A stretch of 64,000 bases of DNA from Prosthecomicrobium sp. N25 (lineage in GTDB: Bacteria; Pseudomonadota; Alphaproteobacteria; Rhizobiales; Ancalomicrobiaceae), in the NCBI RefSeq assembly GCF_037203705.1, contig NZ_JBBCAT010000002.1:248001-312000 (forward strand), given 5' to 3'. Below the pieces are notes generated by a model. That model ran no database searches. It had not been told where the DNA came from and saw only the letters and a list, made by a program, of their open reading frames with translations. Below are positions 25,701 through 34,191 of this stretch, one piece after another. The translations under genes were made by a program, and so were the position numbers. The number at the start of each line of letters is the position of its first letter. The first letter of the stretch is position 1.

Positions 25701-25958
25701 ATGAACCGACGCGAGGAGATCGAGGCGGAGCGGCGGCGGGAGGCCGAGGCGGTGCTCGCCCGGGCGGAGCGGGACAGCGAGACGGTCCTGTCCGGCACGG
25801 CGAAGACGACGGCGAACCGGGTCGCGGAGCATTTCGGCGCCGCCGACGCGGACCAGGCCGACCCCGTGGAGGTCTGGGGCAAGCGGCTCGGACGGGCGCT
25901 GGCCCTGGTGGCGGCGGGCTTGCTGATCCTGCACCTCGTCCGTACCTACGCGGGGTGA
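25701..25958 (+). CDS. Small membrane-anchored hypothetical protein
   Basis: An 85-residue product. The first ~30 residues are a charged, probably helical segment ([21 protein letters not shown]), and the C-terminus has one hydrophobic helix ([15 protein letters not shown]) that would act as a tail anchor. I do not recognise a family. The start is the ATG at 25701, preceded by GAGGAGGCGCGCC. It lies 41 bases before the zincin gene on the same strand and may be cotranscribed with it. Confidence 0.6.
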   Translation: MNRREEIEAERRREAEAVLARAERDSETVLSGTAKTTANRVAEHFGAADADQADPVEVWGKRLGRALALVAAGLLILHLVRTYAG

Positions 25959-25999
25959 GGCCCCCGGCGACCCGGGCGTGCCATCAGCCGGAGACCCCC

Positions 26000-26416
26000 A
26001 TGACGCCGACGACCTGGCTCGACGCCAAGGCCCCCACCCTGGAAGACTTCGAGGCGCTGGCCGCGGAGGCCTATAGCGGCCTGCCGGACGGCTTCCGGCG
26101 GCTGACCGGGGAGATCCTGATCCGCATCGCCGACTTTCCCGAGGACGACGCGCTCGACGCCCTGGAGTTGGAGTCGCCCTTCGACCTGCTCGGGCTCTTC
26201 CAGGGGGTCGGCCTGGCCCAGGGGTCGGCCGTGCCCTCGACGGGGCAGTTGCCGAACCAGATCTGGCTCTACCGGCGGCCGATCCTCGACTACTGGGCCG
26301 AGCACGACGAGACGCTGGGCGCCATCATCGCGCATGTGCTGATCCACGAGATCGGCCACCACTTCGGCCTCTCCGACGACGACATGGAGGCGATCGAGGC
26401 GGCGGCGGACGCCTGA
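26000..26416 (+). CDS. Minimal zincin-fold metallopeptidase family protein
   Basis: A 138-residue protein with a single HEIGHHFG motif (HExxH plus a third His two residues later) near the C-terminus, followed by acidic SDDDMEAIEAAAD. This matches the small minimal-metallopeptidase family (DUF1025-like) widespread in alphaproteobacteria. There is no signal peptide, so it should be cytoplasmic. Whether members are active proteases is not established. It follows the small membrane protein gene and precedes rlmN by 150 bases. Confidence 0.8.
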   Translation: MTPTTWLDAKAPTLEDFEALAAEAYSGLPDGFRRLTGEILIRIADFPEDDALDALELESPFDLLGLFQGVGLAQGSAVPSTGQLPNQIWLYRRPILDYWAEHDETLGAIIAHVLIHEIGHHFGLSDDDMEAIEAAADA

Positions 26417-26451
26417 GCGGCGGCGAAACCGGGCCGACCGTGCGGCAATCC

Positions 26452-26485
26452 TTTTGAAGATCGGGCCGGTCTCCTATATGGAGAC
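26452..26485 (+). promoter_or_regulatory. Candidate rlmN promoter with overlapping palindrome
   Basis: A TTTTGA element is followed 16 bases later by CTATAT, resembling the rhizobial CTTGAC-N17-CTATAT promoter. The CTATAT lies inside a perfect 6-bp inverted repeat (GTCTCC-TATAT-GGAGAC, 26469-26485), about 80 bases before the rlmN start. The -35 match is weak. Confidence 0.35.
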
Positions 26486-26566
26486 GGTCGAACGGACGGC
26501 GCGGCGGACGCGTCTCGCCGGCGGCCGGTCGCTCCCCGGCGCCGCGATCCCGGAAGGTCGGATCCC

Positions 26567-27823
26567 ATGGAACTGTCGATTTCGCCGGCCGGCGCGCGGC
26601 CGGTGCCGGGCCGCGAGGCCCTGGACATCATGAAGGTGGCGGAGGCTCAGCCGGTCCGCGACGCCAAGCCGTCGCTGATGGGCATGACGCGCGACGACCT
26701 CGCCGACGCCCTGAGGTCGATCGGCATCGAGGAGCGGCAGGTCCGCATGCGGGTCGCCCAGCTCTGGCACTGGATCTACCTGCGCGGCGTCCCCTCCTTC
26801 GAGCGCATGACCAACGTCTCCAAGGACCTCCGGGCGGTGCTCGCCGAGCGCTTCGTCATCGGCCGCCCCGAGATCGTCGCCGAGCAGGTCTCGGTGGACG
26901 GGACGCGCAAGTGGCTGCTGCGCTTTCCGCCGCGCGGGGCCGGGCGGCCGGTCGAGGTGGAGACGGTCTACATCCCCGAGGAGGGGCGCGGCACGCTCTG
27001 CGTCTCCTCCCAGGTCGGCTGCACGCTCACCTGCTCGTTCTGCCACACGGGCACCCAGAAGCTGGTCCGGAACCTGACCAAGGAGGAGATCGTCGCCCAG
27101 ATCGTGGTGGCGCGCGAGCGTCTCGGCGACTTCCCCCACATGAGCGCCGAGCCGGGCGCGATCGTTCCGCGCGAGGGGCGGTTCGTGTCCAACATCGTCA
27201 TGATGGGCATGGGCGAGCCGCTCTACAATTTCGACGCCGTGCGGGACGCGCTCCTGGTGGCGTCGGACGGCGAGGGCCTGTCCCTGTCGAAGCGGCGGAT
27301 CACGCTGTCGACCTCCGGGGTCGTGCCGCTGATCCCGAGGGCGGGGGCCGAGATCGGCACCATGCTGGCGATCTCGCTGCACGCGGTGAGGGACGACCTG
27401 CGCGACGAGCTGGTGCCGCTCAATCGGAAGTACCCGATCGCGGCGCTGATGGAGGCCTGCCGGGCCTACCCGGGGCTCTCCAACGCGCGCCGGATCACCT
27501 TCGAGTACGTCATGCTGAAGGGCGTCAACGACAGTCCGGCGGACGCACGCGAGCTGGTCCGGCTGCTGCGCGGCATCCCGGCCAAGATCAACCTGATCCC
27601 GTTCAACCCGTGGCCGGGCTCCGCCTACGCCTGCTCGGACTGGGACACGATCGAGACCTTCGCGGAAGTGGTCAACCGGGCCGGCTACGCGAGCCCGATC
27701 CGGACCCCGCGCGGCCGCGACATCCTGGCCGCCTGCGGGCAGCTGAAGTCGGCGAGCGAGCGGCTGAAGGTGCGGGAGCGGCTGGCGCTCGAGGCCATGA
27801 TCGGCGGGGCCGACGAGGACTGA
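26567..27823 (+). CDS. rlmN: 23S rRNA (adenine2503-C2)- and tRNA (adenine37-C2)-methyltransferase RlmN
   Basis: A radical-SAM enzyme that methylates C2 of A2503 in 23S rRNA and A37 of some tRNAs. The 418-residue product has the CxxxCxxC cluster CTLTCSFC (Cys152, 156, 159). Cys145 in [12 protein letters not shown] and Cys390 in AACGQL correspond to the two catalytic cysteines. Other conserved blocks are [31 protein letters not shown] and [10 protein letters not shown]. The N-terminal ~35 residues extend beyond the E. coli enzyme, as is common in this class. It stands alone between the zincin and a membrane protein gene. Confidence 0.97.
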   Translation: MELSISPAGARPVPGREALDIMKVAEAQPVRDAKPSLMGMTRDDLADALRSIGIEERQVRMRVAQLWHWIYLRGVPSFERMTNVSKDLRAVLAERFVIGRPEIVAEQVSVDGTRKWLLRFPPRGAGRPVEVETVYIPEEGRGTLCVSSQVGCTLTCSFCHTGTQKLVRNLTKEEIVAQIVVARERLGDFPHMSAEPGAIVPREGRFVSNIVMMGMGEPLYNFDAVRDALLVASDGEGLSLSKRRITLSTSGVVPLIPRAGAEIGTMLAISLHAVRDDLRDELVPLNRKYPIAALMEACRAYPGLSNARRITFEYVMLKGVNDSPADARELVRLLRGIPAKINLIPFNPWPGSAYACSDWDTIETFAEVVNRAGYASPIRTPRGRDILAACGQLKSASERLKVRERLALEAMIGGADED

Positions 27824-27949
27824 GGCGTCCTCGCCTCTCCTATCGGAAACCGCATCCGGTCGCCTCGACAGGGCCACGGATCGCCGCACAATGAGGCTCG
27901 GCGTGGCCCGCCGATTCGCCTTTCTCCCGCCGTTCCTGCCGGTTCCCCG

Positions 27950-28447
27950 ATGGCCAGATCCCCCGACCCGAAGTCCCGTCCGGCCCGCTCGCCGGCGCTC
28001 GCCCCCGGCAGGCTGCCGCTCATCGTCGCCGGCTACGCGGCCGGAGCGGTCGCGGCCGGCGTCGCTCTGCCGCTGGCGCTCATCGTCCGCGACATGGCGG
28101 CGCTCGGCTTCGCCAAGGCGATCGGGTCGGCGCGGCTCGGGGACATCGCGGTCGTGGCGCTCTTCGCCGCCGCCATCGCGGCCGTCGCGGCGGCGCCCTT
28201 CGCGGTCGCCTTCATCGCGCATGCGGAGCGCCGCCGGATCACGGGGCCGGTGCCGCACCTGCTCTTCGGGATCGCGACCGGGCTCGTGGTCGAGACGCTC
28301 GCGATCATGCTCGGCTTCGGCGACGCGCAGCGGGCGAGCCTCGCCGGGTTCCTGGTCTTCGCCTTCGTGGGGGCGGTGGCGGGGCTGGTCTACTGGTCGG
28401 TCGCGGTCCGGCCGCCGAAACCCCGCAAGCCGGCACCGCGATCCTGA
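27950..28447 (+). CDS. Four-helix membrane protein of unknown function
   Basis: A 165-residue integral membrane protein with about four hydrophobic helices (LIVAGYAAGAVAAGVALPLAL, IAVVALFAAAIAAVAAAPFA, LLFGIATGLVVETLAIMLG, FLVFAFVGAVAGLVYWSVA) and short basic ends. I do not recognise a family. The last helix with GLVYWSVA and the following Pro-rich tail resemble the end of the membrane part of the next gene (GFVYWLVAG), so the two probably arose by duplication. The function is unknown. Confidence 0.65.
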   Translation: MARSPDPKSRPARSPALAPGRLPLIVAGYAAGAVAAGVALPLALIVRDMAALGFAKAIGSARLGDIAVVALFAAAIAAVAAAPFAVAFIAHAERRRITGPVPHLLFGIATGLVVETLAIMLGFGDAQRASLAGFLVFAFVGAVAGLVYWSVAVRPPKPRKPAPRS

Positions 28448-28515
28448 AGGCGGACGCCGCCGGCCGTGACAGGCGCGCGCGGGTGGTCTAGCGTCGGGTT
28501 TTCGCGAGGCACCGC

Positions 28516-29220
28516 ATGATCCTCTTCCGCATCGTCTGGCGCCTGATCGTCATGCAGGTCGGCCTCGCCCTGGCGGGCGCGGCGGCGGCGGGCGCGATCG
28601 TGGCGGGGCTCGACCTCCTGTCCCAGATCCCGCCCGAACTCGGGATCCCTCGGGTCTTCGGGCCGCGCGGGGTCCGCGCCGCGGATTTCGTCGTCTTCGG
28701 CACCGCCTTCGGGCTGGTCATGAACCTCGCGATGCCGTTCGGCTTCCTGGCGGCGCTGCTCGCGGAGCTCCTGTCGATCCGGCACCTGTTCTTCCACCTC
28801 GTGGCGGGCGCCGCCGTGGGGGCCTGGGCCTTCGCGCAACCGGACGGGCGCCTGATGCGGATGCCCATGATGACCCCGGAGGCGATCGCGCCCTTCGTGG
28901 CGGCGGGCCTCGTCGGCGGCTTCGTATACTGGCTGGTCGCCGGCCGCGGGGCCGGCTTCCGGCGTGACGCGGCCTCCGCGCCGCGTCCGGCACCGGCTTC
29001 GCGCCCCGCGCCCGAACCGCGGTCCCTCGACGCCGCCCCGCCGTCTCCGCCCGCGGGGGCCCCGGGCCGGAGCGCGCTCGGGCGCGTGGGCTGGGGGCGG
29101 CCGCCGACCCGCCGCGAGACGCCGCCCGAGCCGCCGCCGTCCCGGTCGCCCGTCATGGAGCGGCGGATCATGCCGCCCGGCGCGCCGCGCAAGCCCGTGG
29201 TGGAGCGCCGGCCCCGCTGA
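28516..29220 (+). CDS. Membrane protein with Pro/Arg-rich C-terminal tail
   Basis: A 234-residue protein. Residues 1-150 hold about four transmembrane helices (VGLALAGAAAAGAIVAGLDLL, FVVFGTAFGLVMNLAMPFGFL, LFFHLVAGAAVGAWAFA, FVAAGLVGGFVYWLVAG). The remaining ~80 residues are low-complexity Pro/Ala/Arg (SAPRPAPASRPAPEP, ETPPEPPPSRSP) and should be disordered and cytoplasmic. No known domain is recognised. It is related in layout to the gene just upstream, 68 bases away, and the two are probably transcribed together. Confidence 0.65.
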   Translation: MILFRIVWRLIVMQVGLALAGAAAAGAIVAGLDLLSQIPPELGIPRVFGPRGVRAADFVVFGTAFGLVMNLAMPFGFLAALLAELLSIRHLFFHLVAGAAVGAWAFAQPDGRLMRMPMMTPEAIAPFVAAGLVGGFVYWLVAGRGAGFRRDAASAPRPAPASRPAPEPRSLDAAPPSPPAGAPGRSALGRVGWGRPPTRRETPPEPPPSRSPVMERRIMPPGAPRKPVVERRPR

Positions 29221-29343
29221 GCGGGCGGAGGGCCGCCGGCAGCATAGCGCTGCTGGCAGCAGAGCAACGCGGGCAGCGGTGGGCTGTGCCACGCCGGCGG
29301 CATTCCCTCGCGGGCCGGCTTCCGCTAACAGTCCGGCGGAGAC

Positions 29344-30540
29344 ATGCGCGAAGGTGACGCTTTGACCGGTTCGTCCGAGAGTTACGACGTGGTGATCGTC
29401 GGCGGGGCCATCGTGGGATCCTCGGTGGCCTATGCCCTCAAGGCGGAGCTCGGCTTCGAGGGACGGGTGGCCGTCGTGGAACGGGACCCGACCTATGCGC
29501 GATCGGCCACGACACTGTCGGCCGCGTCGATCCGCCAGCAGTTCTCCACCCCCGAGAACATCCGGCTCTCGCGGGCCTCGCTGGCGATGATCCGGAACGT
29601 CAAGGCGGTGTTCGGGCCGGAGGCCGACATCGGCTTCCACGAGGGCGGCTACCTGATCCTGGCGAGCCCGGAGGGGCTCCCGGTGCTGGAGGCCAACCAT
29701 CGCGTCCAGAGGGCCGAGAGCGCCGACATCGCGCTCCTCGATCCGGAGGGTCTCGCGGCCCGCTTCCCCTGGATCTCGACCGAGGGGCTCGCGGGCGGGG
29801 CCTTCGGGGTGACCGGGGAGGGCTGGTTCGACGCCCATTCGCTGCTCGGGCTCCTGCGCAAGGCGGCGCGCGAGGCCGGGGCGGTCTACCTGACGGGCTC
29901 GGTGGCGGGGATCGACCGGGAGGGCGGCCGGGTCGTCGGCGTCCGCCTCGCCGACGGGCACCGCCTCGCCTGCGGGGCGCTCGTCAACGCGGCGGGGCCG
30001 GCGGCCGGCGACCTCGCGGCGCTCGCCGGCGTGGCGCTGCCGGTGGAGCCGCGCAAGCGTTGCGTCTTCGTGGTGCATTGCCGGGAGCGGCTCGGACCGA
30101 TGCCGCTCGTCGTCGACCCATCCGGGGTCTACGTACGCCCGGAGGGCGAGTTCCACATCTGCGGGGTATCGCCGGAGGAGGACGCGCGGGCGGCGGCGGA
30201 CGATTTCGAGGTGGACTATCCCCTGTTCGAGGAGGTCGTCTGGCCCGCGCTCGCCACCCGGGTGCCGGCCTTCGAGGCCTGCAAGCTGATCCGCGCCTGG
30301 GCTGGGCACTACGACTACAACACGCTCGACCAGAACGCCGTGATCGGGGCGCATCCGGAGGTCGGCAACCTCTACTTCGCCAACGGCTTCTCGGGCCACG
30401 GCCTGCAGCAGGCGCCGGCGGCGGGCCGGGCCTTGGCGGAACTCCTCACCGCGGGCCGGTTCGTGTCGCTGGACCTCTCCATCTTCGGCTACGAGCGGAT
30501 CGCCGCCGGGCGGCCGGTCCGGGAGCTCAACGTCATATGA
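29344..30540 (+). CDS. FAD-dependent oxidoreductase, DAO (glycine/sarcosine oxidase-like, FOXRED1-like) family
   Basis: A 398-residue flavoprotein. The N-terminal dinucleotide fold is YDVVIVGGAIVGSSVAYAL, and the C-terminal flavin contact is YFANGFSGHGLQQAPAAGRA. Members oxidise secondary or tertiary amino groups or act as complex I assembly factors (FOXRED1); the substrate here is unknown. The string TTLSAASIRQQFSTPENI is typical of the FOXRED1-like subgroup. The start at ATG 29344 could instead be a TTG six codons later. Its stop overlaps the start of the pyridoxal kinase gene, so the two are coupled. Confidence 0.88.
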   Translation: MREGDALTGSSESYDVVIVGGAIVGSSVAYALKAELGFEGRVAVVERDPTYARSATTLSAASIRQQFSTPENIRLSRASLAMIRNVKAVFGPEADIGFHEGGYLILASPEGLPVLEANHRVQRAESADIALLDPEGLAARFPWISTEGLAGGAFGVTGEGWFDAHSLLGLLRKAAREAGAVYLTGSVAGIDREGGRVVGVRLADGHRLACGALVNAAGPAAGDLAALAGVALPVEPRKRCVFVVHCRERLGPMPLVVDPSGVYVRPEGEFHICGVSPEEDARAAADDFEVDYPLFEEVVWPALATRVPAFEACKLIRAWAGHYDYNTLDQNAVIGAHPEVGNLYFANGFSGHGLQQAPAAGRALAELLTAGRFVSLDLSIFGYERIAAGRPVRELNVI

Positions 30541-31457
30541 CCGGCCCCGCTTCCGGGAAGCGCGGCGACGCGGCCGCCGTCCTGGTCGTCTCGAGCCTCG
30601 TGGCCCGCGGGGCGGTCGGCGGGCGTGCGGCGGTGTTCGTACTCGAGCGGATGGGGCATCCGGTCTGGTTCCTGCCGACGGTCCTGCTGCCCTGGCACCC
30701 CGGCCACGGGCGCGCCAGCCGGTCGCTCCCCGCGGAGGCCGACTTCGAGGCACTGGCGGGCGATCTCGCGCGGGCGCCCTGGCTCGCGGAGGTCGGGGCG
30801 GTCCTGACCGGCTATTTCGCGACCCCCGCGCAGGTCGAGGCCGCGGCCGCGCTGGTCGACGCCGTCAAGGGCGCCAATCCGGCGGCCCTGCATCTCTGCG
30901 ATCCGGTGCTGGGGGACCTGCGCCCGGACGGGTCCGGCGGGCTCTACGTGCCGGAGCCGACCGCGCTCGCGATCCGGGACCGGCTGGTGCCGCGGGCCGA
31001 CATCGTCACGCCGAACCGCTTCGAGGCGGGCTGGCTCGCCGGCCTGCCGGTCTCGACCACGGCCGAGACGCTCGCGGCGGCGCGCGCGCTCGGGCGCCGG
31101 ATCGCGGTCGTCACCTCGGCGCCCGCCATGATGGCGCGCTCGGTGGCGGCCCTGATGGTTACCGAAGCCCGGGCGATCCAGGCGGAGCATCCGCTCGTCG
31201 ACGGCGCGCCGCACGGGACCGGCGACCTGTTCGCCGCCGCCTTCCTGGCCCGGGTGCTCGGCGGGGCGGCGCCCGAGGCGGCGCTGGAGCGGGCGGCCGC
31301 GACCGTCTTCGACATGGTGGCGCGGAGCGTGCGGGCCGGGGCCGATGAGCTTCTCCTCGCACCCGAGCAGGACGTGATCGCGCACTCGATGGCGAGCGTC
31401 TCGATCCGCACCGTGGCCGAGCCGCGGCGGCCGGCGCCGACCGGGGGCGCCCGGTGA
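30537..31457 (+). CDS. pdxY: Pyridoxal kinase (PdxY/PdxK family)
   Basis: It phosphorylates pyridoxal, and possibly pyridoxine, in the vitamin B6 salvage route. The 306-residue ribokinase-fold product shows VLVVSSLVARGAVGGRAAVF, the conserved DPVLGD (LCDPVLGDL), TPNRFEAGWL and the anion-hole/catalytic motif PHGTGDLFAAAFLA with the catalytic Asp. The ATG at 30537 overlaps the previous stop (ATGA), and its own stop overlaps the next gene's GTG start. The middle position in a tightly coupled trio suggests shared regulation with the flavoprotein and the DUF429 protein. Confidence 0.88.
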   Translation: MTGPASGKRGDAAAVLVVSSLVARGAVGGRAAVFVLERMGHPVWFLPTVLLPWHPGHGRASRSLPAEADFEALAGDLARAPWLAEVGAVLTGYFATPAQVEAAAALVDAVKGANPAALHLCDPVLGDLRPDGSGGLYVPEPTALAIRDRLVPRADIVTPNRFEAGWLAGLPVSTTAETLAAARALGRRIAVVTSAPAMMARSVAALMVTEARAIQAEHPLVDGAPHGTGDLFAAAFLARVLGGAAPEAALERAAATVFDMVARSVRAGADELLLAPEQDVIAHSMASVSIRTVAEPRRPAPTGGAR

Positions 31458-32215
31458 GCGCCGCCGGCTCCGGGCCGGACCGGACCGTCGCCGGGGTCGA
31501 CGGCTGTCCCGCCGGATGGATCGCGGTGACCCTCGACTCCGAGGGGCGACGGCCGCCCGCGATGACGGTGCACCGGCGCTTCGCCGAGATCCTCGAGAGC
31601 CAGGCGGCGACGATCGCGGTCGACATGCCGATCGGCCTGCCCGACCGGATCCTCCGGCACGGCCGAGCGCCCGAGCGGGTCGTCAGGCGGGAACTCGGCG
31701 AGAGGCAGTCCTCGGTCTTCTCGGTGCCGAGCCGGTCGGCGGTCTGGGCGGGCTTCGGGATGAGCGACCACGACGCCTACCGGGCGGTCTGCGCCGAGGC
31801 CCTGGCGACCTCGGACCCGCCGCGCAAGATCTCCAAGCAGTGCTTCCATCTGCTTCCGAAGATTCGCGAGATCGACGGCTTGATGACGCCGGCCCTGGCC
31901 GGGCGGGTCTTCGAGGTGCATCCGGAGGTCGCCTTCTGGCGGCTCAACGACGGGCAGGCCATGCGGCTGCCCAAGAAGGTCAAGGGCAGCGTCAATCCGG
32001 CCGGCCTGGAGGAGCGGATCGGGCTCCTGGAGCGCTTCGGCTACGACCGCGGCTTCCTGCAACAGCCCCTGCCGTCCCGGGTCGGGCGGGACGACCTCGT
32101 CGACGCGGCGGTGGCGGCGCTGATCGCGCGGCGGCTCCTGGAGGGGACGGCCAGCCCCTTCCCGGACCCGCCGGAGCGCGACTCCAGGGGCCTGACGGTC
32201 GCGATCTGGGCCTGA
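31454..32215 (+). CDS. DUF429 family protein (predicted RNase H-like nuclease)
   Basis: A 253-residue protein of the DUF429 family, predicted to adopt an RNase H-like fold. The first strand and acidic residue lie in VAGVDGCPAGWIAVTL, a second acidic site in IAVDMPIGLPD, and a third block in VFEVHPEVAFWRLN. The C-terminal RDDLVDAAVAALIARRL completes the pattern. The biochemical role of the family is not established. It starts at a GTG overlapping the pdxY stop (GTGA), so its translation is coupled. Confidence 0.82.
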   Translation: MSAAGSGPDRTVAGVDGCPAGWIAVTLDSEGRRPPAMTVHRRFAEILESQAATIAVDMPIGLPDRILRHGRAPERVVRRELGERQSSVFSVPSRSAVWAGFGMSDHDAYRAVCAEALATSDPPRKISKQCFHLLPKIREIDGLMTPALAGRVFEVHPEVAFWRLNDGQAMRLPKKVKGSVNPAGLEERIGLLERFGYDRGFLQQPLPSRVGRDDLVDAAVAALIARRLLEGTASPFPDPPERDSRGLTVAIWA

Positions 32216-32300
32216 CCCCGTTCGATGCGACCTCCGGAGGACTGGACTTTCCCGGGCCCCGCCGCCATCACGGGGTCGAACCGCGACGCTGGAGGCCTCC

Positions 32301-33353
32301 ATGACCAAGACCAACCCGGGCAACTTCTTCGAGGACTTCCGCATCGGCCAGGTCATCCGGCACGCGACGCCCCGCACCGTGACGGCGGGCGACGCGGCGC
32401 TCTATACGGCGCTGACCGGTTCGCGCTTCGCGGTCCAGTCCTCCGACGTGTTCGCGCGGGCGATCAACTACCCGCGGGCGCCGCTGGACGACATGCTGGT
32501 CTTCCACGTGGTCTTCGGCAAGACCGTGCCGGACATCTCGCTCAACGCGGTCGCCAACCTGGGCTACGCGGCCTGCCGGTTCCTCACCCCGGTCTATCCG
32601 GGCGACACGCTGTCGACCGTCACCGAGATCATCGGCCTCAAGGAGAACTCGAACGGCAAGACCGGCGTCGTCTACGTGCGCTCGACCGGATACAACCAGC
32701 ACGGCGACGAGGTGCTCGACTTCGTGCGTTGGGTGATGGTGCGCAAGCGGGACGAGGCCGCCCGCATCGCCGACGAGCACGTGCCGGAGCTGCCGGCTGC
32801 GGTGTCGCCGGACATGATCGGCAACGCCGTGCCGCTTCTCGAGATCGACGGCTACGACTTCCACCTGGCCGGCAGCCCGCACCGGTGGGGCGACTACCGG
32901 CCCGGCGAGCGCATCGACCACGTGGACGGCATGACGGTCGAGGAAGCCGAGCACCAGATGGCGACGCGTCTCTACCAGAACACCGCCAAGGTGCACTTCA
33001 ACCAGTGGACGGAGGGCCAGGGCCGGTTCGGACGGCGGCTGATCTATGGCGGCCACGTGATCTCGCTGGCCCGCGCCCTGTCGTTCAACGGCCTCGGCAA
33101 CGCCTTCCACGTGGCGGCGATCAACGGCGGGCGGCACGTGGCGCCGCTCTTCGCCGGCGCGACCGTGTTCGCCTGGTCGGAGATCCTGGACATGGCGGAG
33201 ATCGACGGGCGCGACGACGTCGGCGCGCTGCGGGTCCGCACCGTCGCCACCAAGGACCGGCCCTCGACGGATTTCCCGTACAAGCTCGAGACGGGCGATT
33301 ACGATCCGGCCGTGATCCTGGACCTCGACACCTGGGTCCTGATGCCGAAGTGA
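32301..33353 (+). CDS. mch: Mesaconyl-CoA hydratase (beta-methylmalyl-CoA dehydratase), MaoC-like
   Basis: It interconverts mesaconyl-CoA and beta-methylmalyl-CoA in the ethylmalonyl-CoA pathway used for C2 assimilation. The 350-residue product carries a double hot-dog MaoC architecture. Its start, TNPGNFFEDFRIGQVIRHAT, and the blocks VFGKTVPDISLNAVANLGYA, EEAEHQMATRLYQNTAKVHF and RFGRRLIYGGHVISLARALS closely match the Rhodobacter and Methylobacterium enzymes. The ATG at 32301 has GGAGGCCTCC upstream. The presence of this enzyme implies that the organism assimilates acetate or C1/C2 units without the glyoxylate shunt; other pathway genes are outside the window. Confidence 0.92.
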   Translation: MTKTNPGNFFEDFRIGQVIRHATPRTVTAGDAALYTALTGSRFAVQSSDVFARAINYPRAPLDDMLVFHVVFGKTVPDISLNAVANLGYAACRFLTPVYPGDTLSTVTEIIGLKENSNGKTGVVYVRSTGYNQHGDEVLDFVRWVMVRKRDEAARIADEHVPELPAAVSPDMIGNAVPLLEIDGYDFHLAGSPHRWGDYRPGERIDHVDGMTVEEAEHQMATRLYQNTAKVHFNQWTEGQGRFGRRLIYGGHVISLARALSFNGLGNAFHVAAINGGRHVAPLFAGATVFAWSEILDMAEIDGRDDVGALRVRTVATKDRPSTDFPYKLETGDYDPAVILDLDTWVLMPK

Positions 33354-33378
33354 CCGGTCGCCGAAGGGGGAGGAACGG

Positions 33379-33873
33379 ATGCCGTCGACCATCCGGATGT
33401 TCGCGCGCTACAACCAGTGGGCCAACAGGCGCCTCTACGAAGCGGCAGCCCGCCTGACGCCGGCCGAGTATCGGGCCGACCACGGCGCCTTCTTCCGCTC
33501 GCTCAAGGGTACGCTCAACCACATCCTGGTCGGCGACCGGGTCTGGATGAGCCGCTTCACCGGCACCGGGCCGGTTCCCAGCCGCCTCGACGAGATCCTG
33601 TTCGAGGACTTCGCGGCCCTCCGGGCCGCCCGGGAGGCGGAGGACGCGCGGATCGTCGCCTGGGCGGACGGGCTCGACGAGGCGGCGCTCGCCGGGCGCT
33701 TCACCTACCGGCCGCTGACCCGGCCGGAGCCGATCACCCAGCCGCTCTGGCACTTCTTCAACCACCAGACCCACCACCGCGGCCAGGCCCACGTCATCCT
33801 CACCCGCACGACCGGAGAGGGTCCCGAGCTCGACCTGATCCTCTACCAGCGCGAAACCGGCGACGGGCTCTGA
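33379..33873 (+). CDS. DinB family protein (predicted metal-dependent)
   Basis: A 164-residue four-helix-bundle protein of the DinB/YfiT superfamily. The three metal-ligand histidines are visible: LNHILVGD and FFNHQTHHRGQAH. The family includes thiol transferases (bacillithiol, mycothiol and glutathione-dependent) and proteins of unknown function; the role here cannot be assigned. It begins MPSTIRMFARYNQWAN, the typical start. It is 25 bases downstream of mch, likely cotranscribed with it. Confidence 0.85.
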   Translation: MPSTIRMFARYNQWANRRLYEAAARLTPAEYRADHGAFFRSLKGTLNHILVGDRVWMSRFTGTGPVPSRLDEILFEDFAALRAAREAEDARIVAWADGLDEAALAGRFTYRPLTRPEPITQPLWHFFNHQTHHRGQAHVILTRTTGEGPELDLILYQRETGDGL

Positions 33874-33902
33874 CCAGCTCGCCGGGCAGGCGCGCGACCC
33901 CT

Positions 33903-33918
33903 GCATAGTGCAGTGCAA
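33903..33918 (-). promoter_or_regulatory. TTGCACTGCACTATGC motif, site 2 (candidate PhaR-like operator)
   Basis: On the minus strand TTGCACTGCACTATGC lies near the start of the sdh upstream region. It shares the TTGC-N2-TGCA core and the trailing ATG with the sites at 4705 and 56486. A regulatory role linked to carbon storage or the TCA cycle is a guess from its neighbours. Confidence 0.25.
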
Positions 33919-34070
33919 TATCTGGCGCCCTTGCGCGAGTCCGGCAGCAAGGATGCGCGAAAAGGGCACGAACGGGTATCTGGCATGCCAGTTCAAAGAC
34001 AATCGAAGGTCTTTGTTGCCGGAACAGTGGCGTCCGGCGACATCTTCGCCTCGTACTCCCTTTGGACGTT

Positions 34071-34099
34071 TTGACGCAGAGCAGCAAAAGGGATTAGAA
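34071..34099 (+). promoter_or_regulatory. Candidate sdhCDAB promoter
   Basis: TTGACG, a 17-base spacer and TTAGAA form a near-consensus housekeeping promoter 93-121 bases upstream of sdhC. It is the best promoter-like pair in the gap. Confidence 0.45.
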
Positions 34100-34191
34100 C
34101 CTATCCCCGTCGAGCCGGACGGCCGCACACCTACCGCCGACCGCCTCCCCTCCGATCGCAGCCCTCACGAGAACGGACGGACAAGCACACG

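Larger units (their letters stand above)
33874..34191. other. sdh upstream region
   Basis: This 318-base gap precedes sdhC. It has no credible reading frame. It contains a TTGC-TGCA dyad (33903-33918), a perfect 12-bp palindrome CTGGCATGCCAG (33980-33991), a 7-bp hairpin CAAAGAC/GTCTTTG (33994-34015) and a promoter-like pair at 34071-34099. It is visibly less GC-rich than the surrounding genes, as expected of a regulatory region. Confidence 0.6.
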
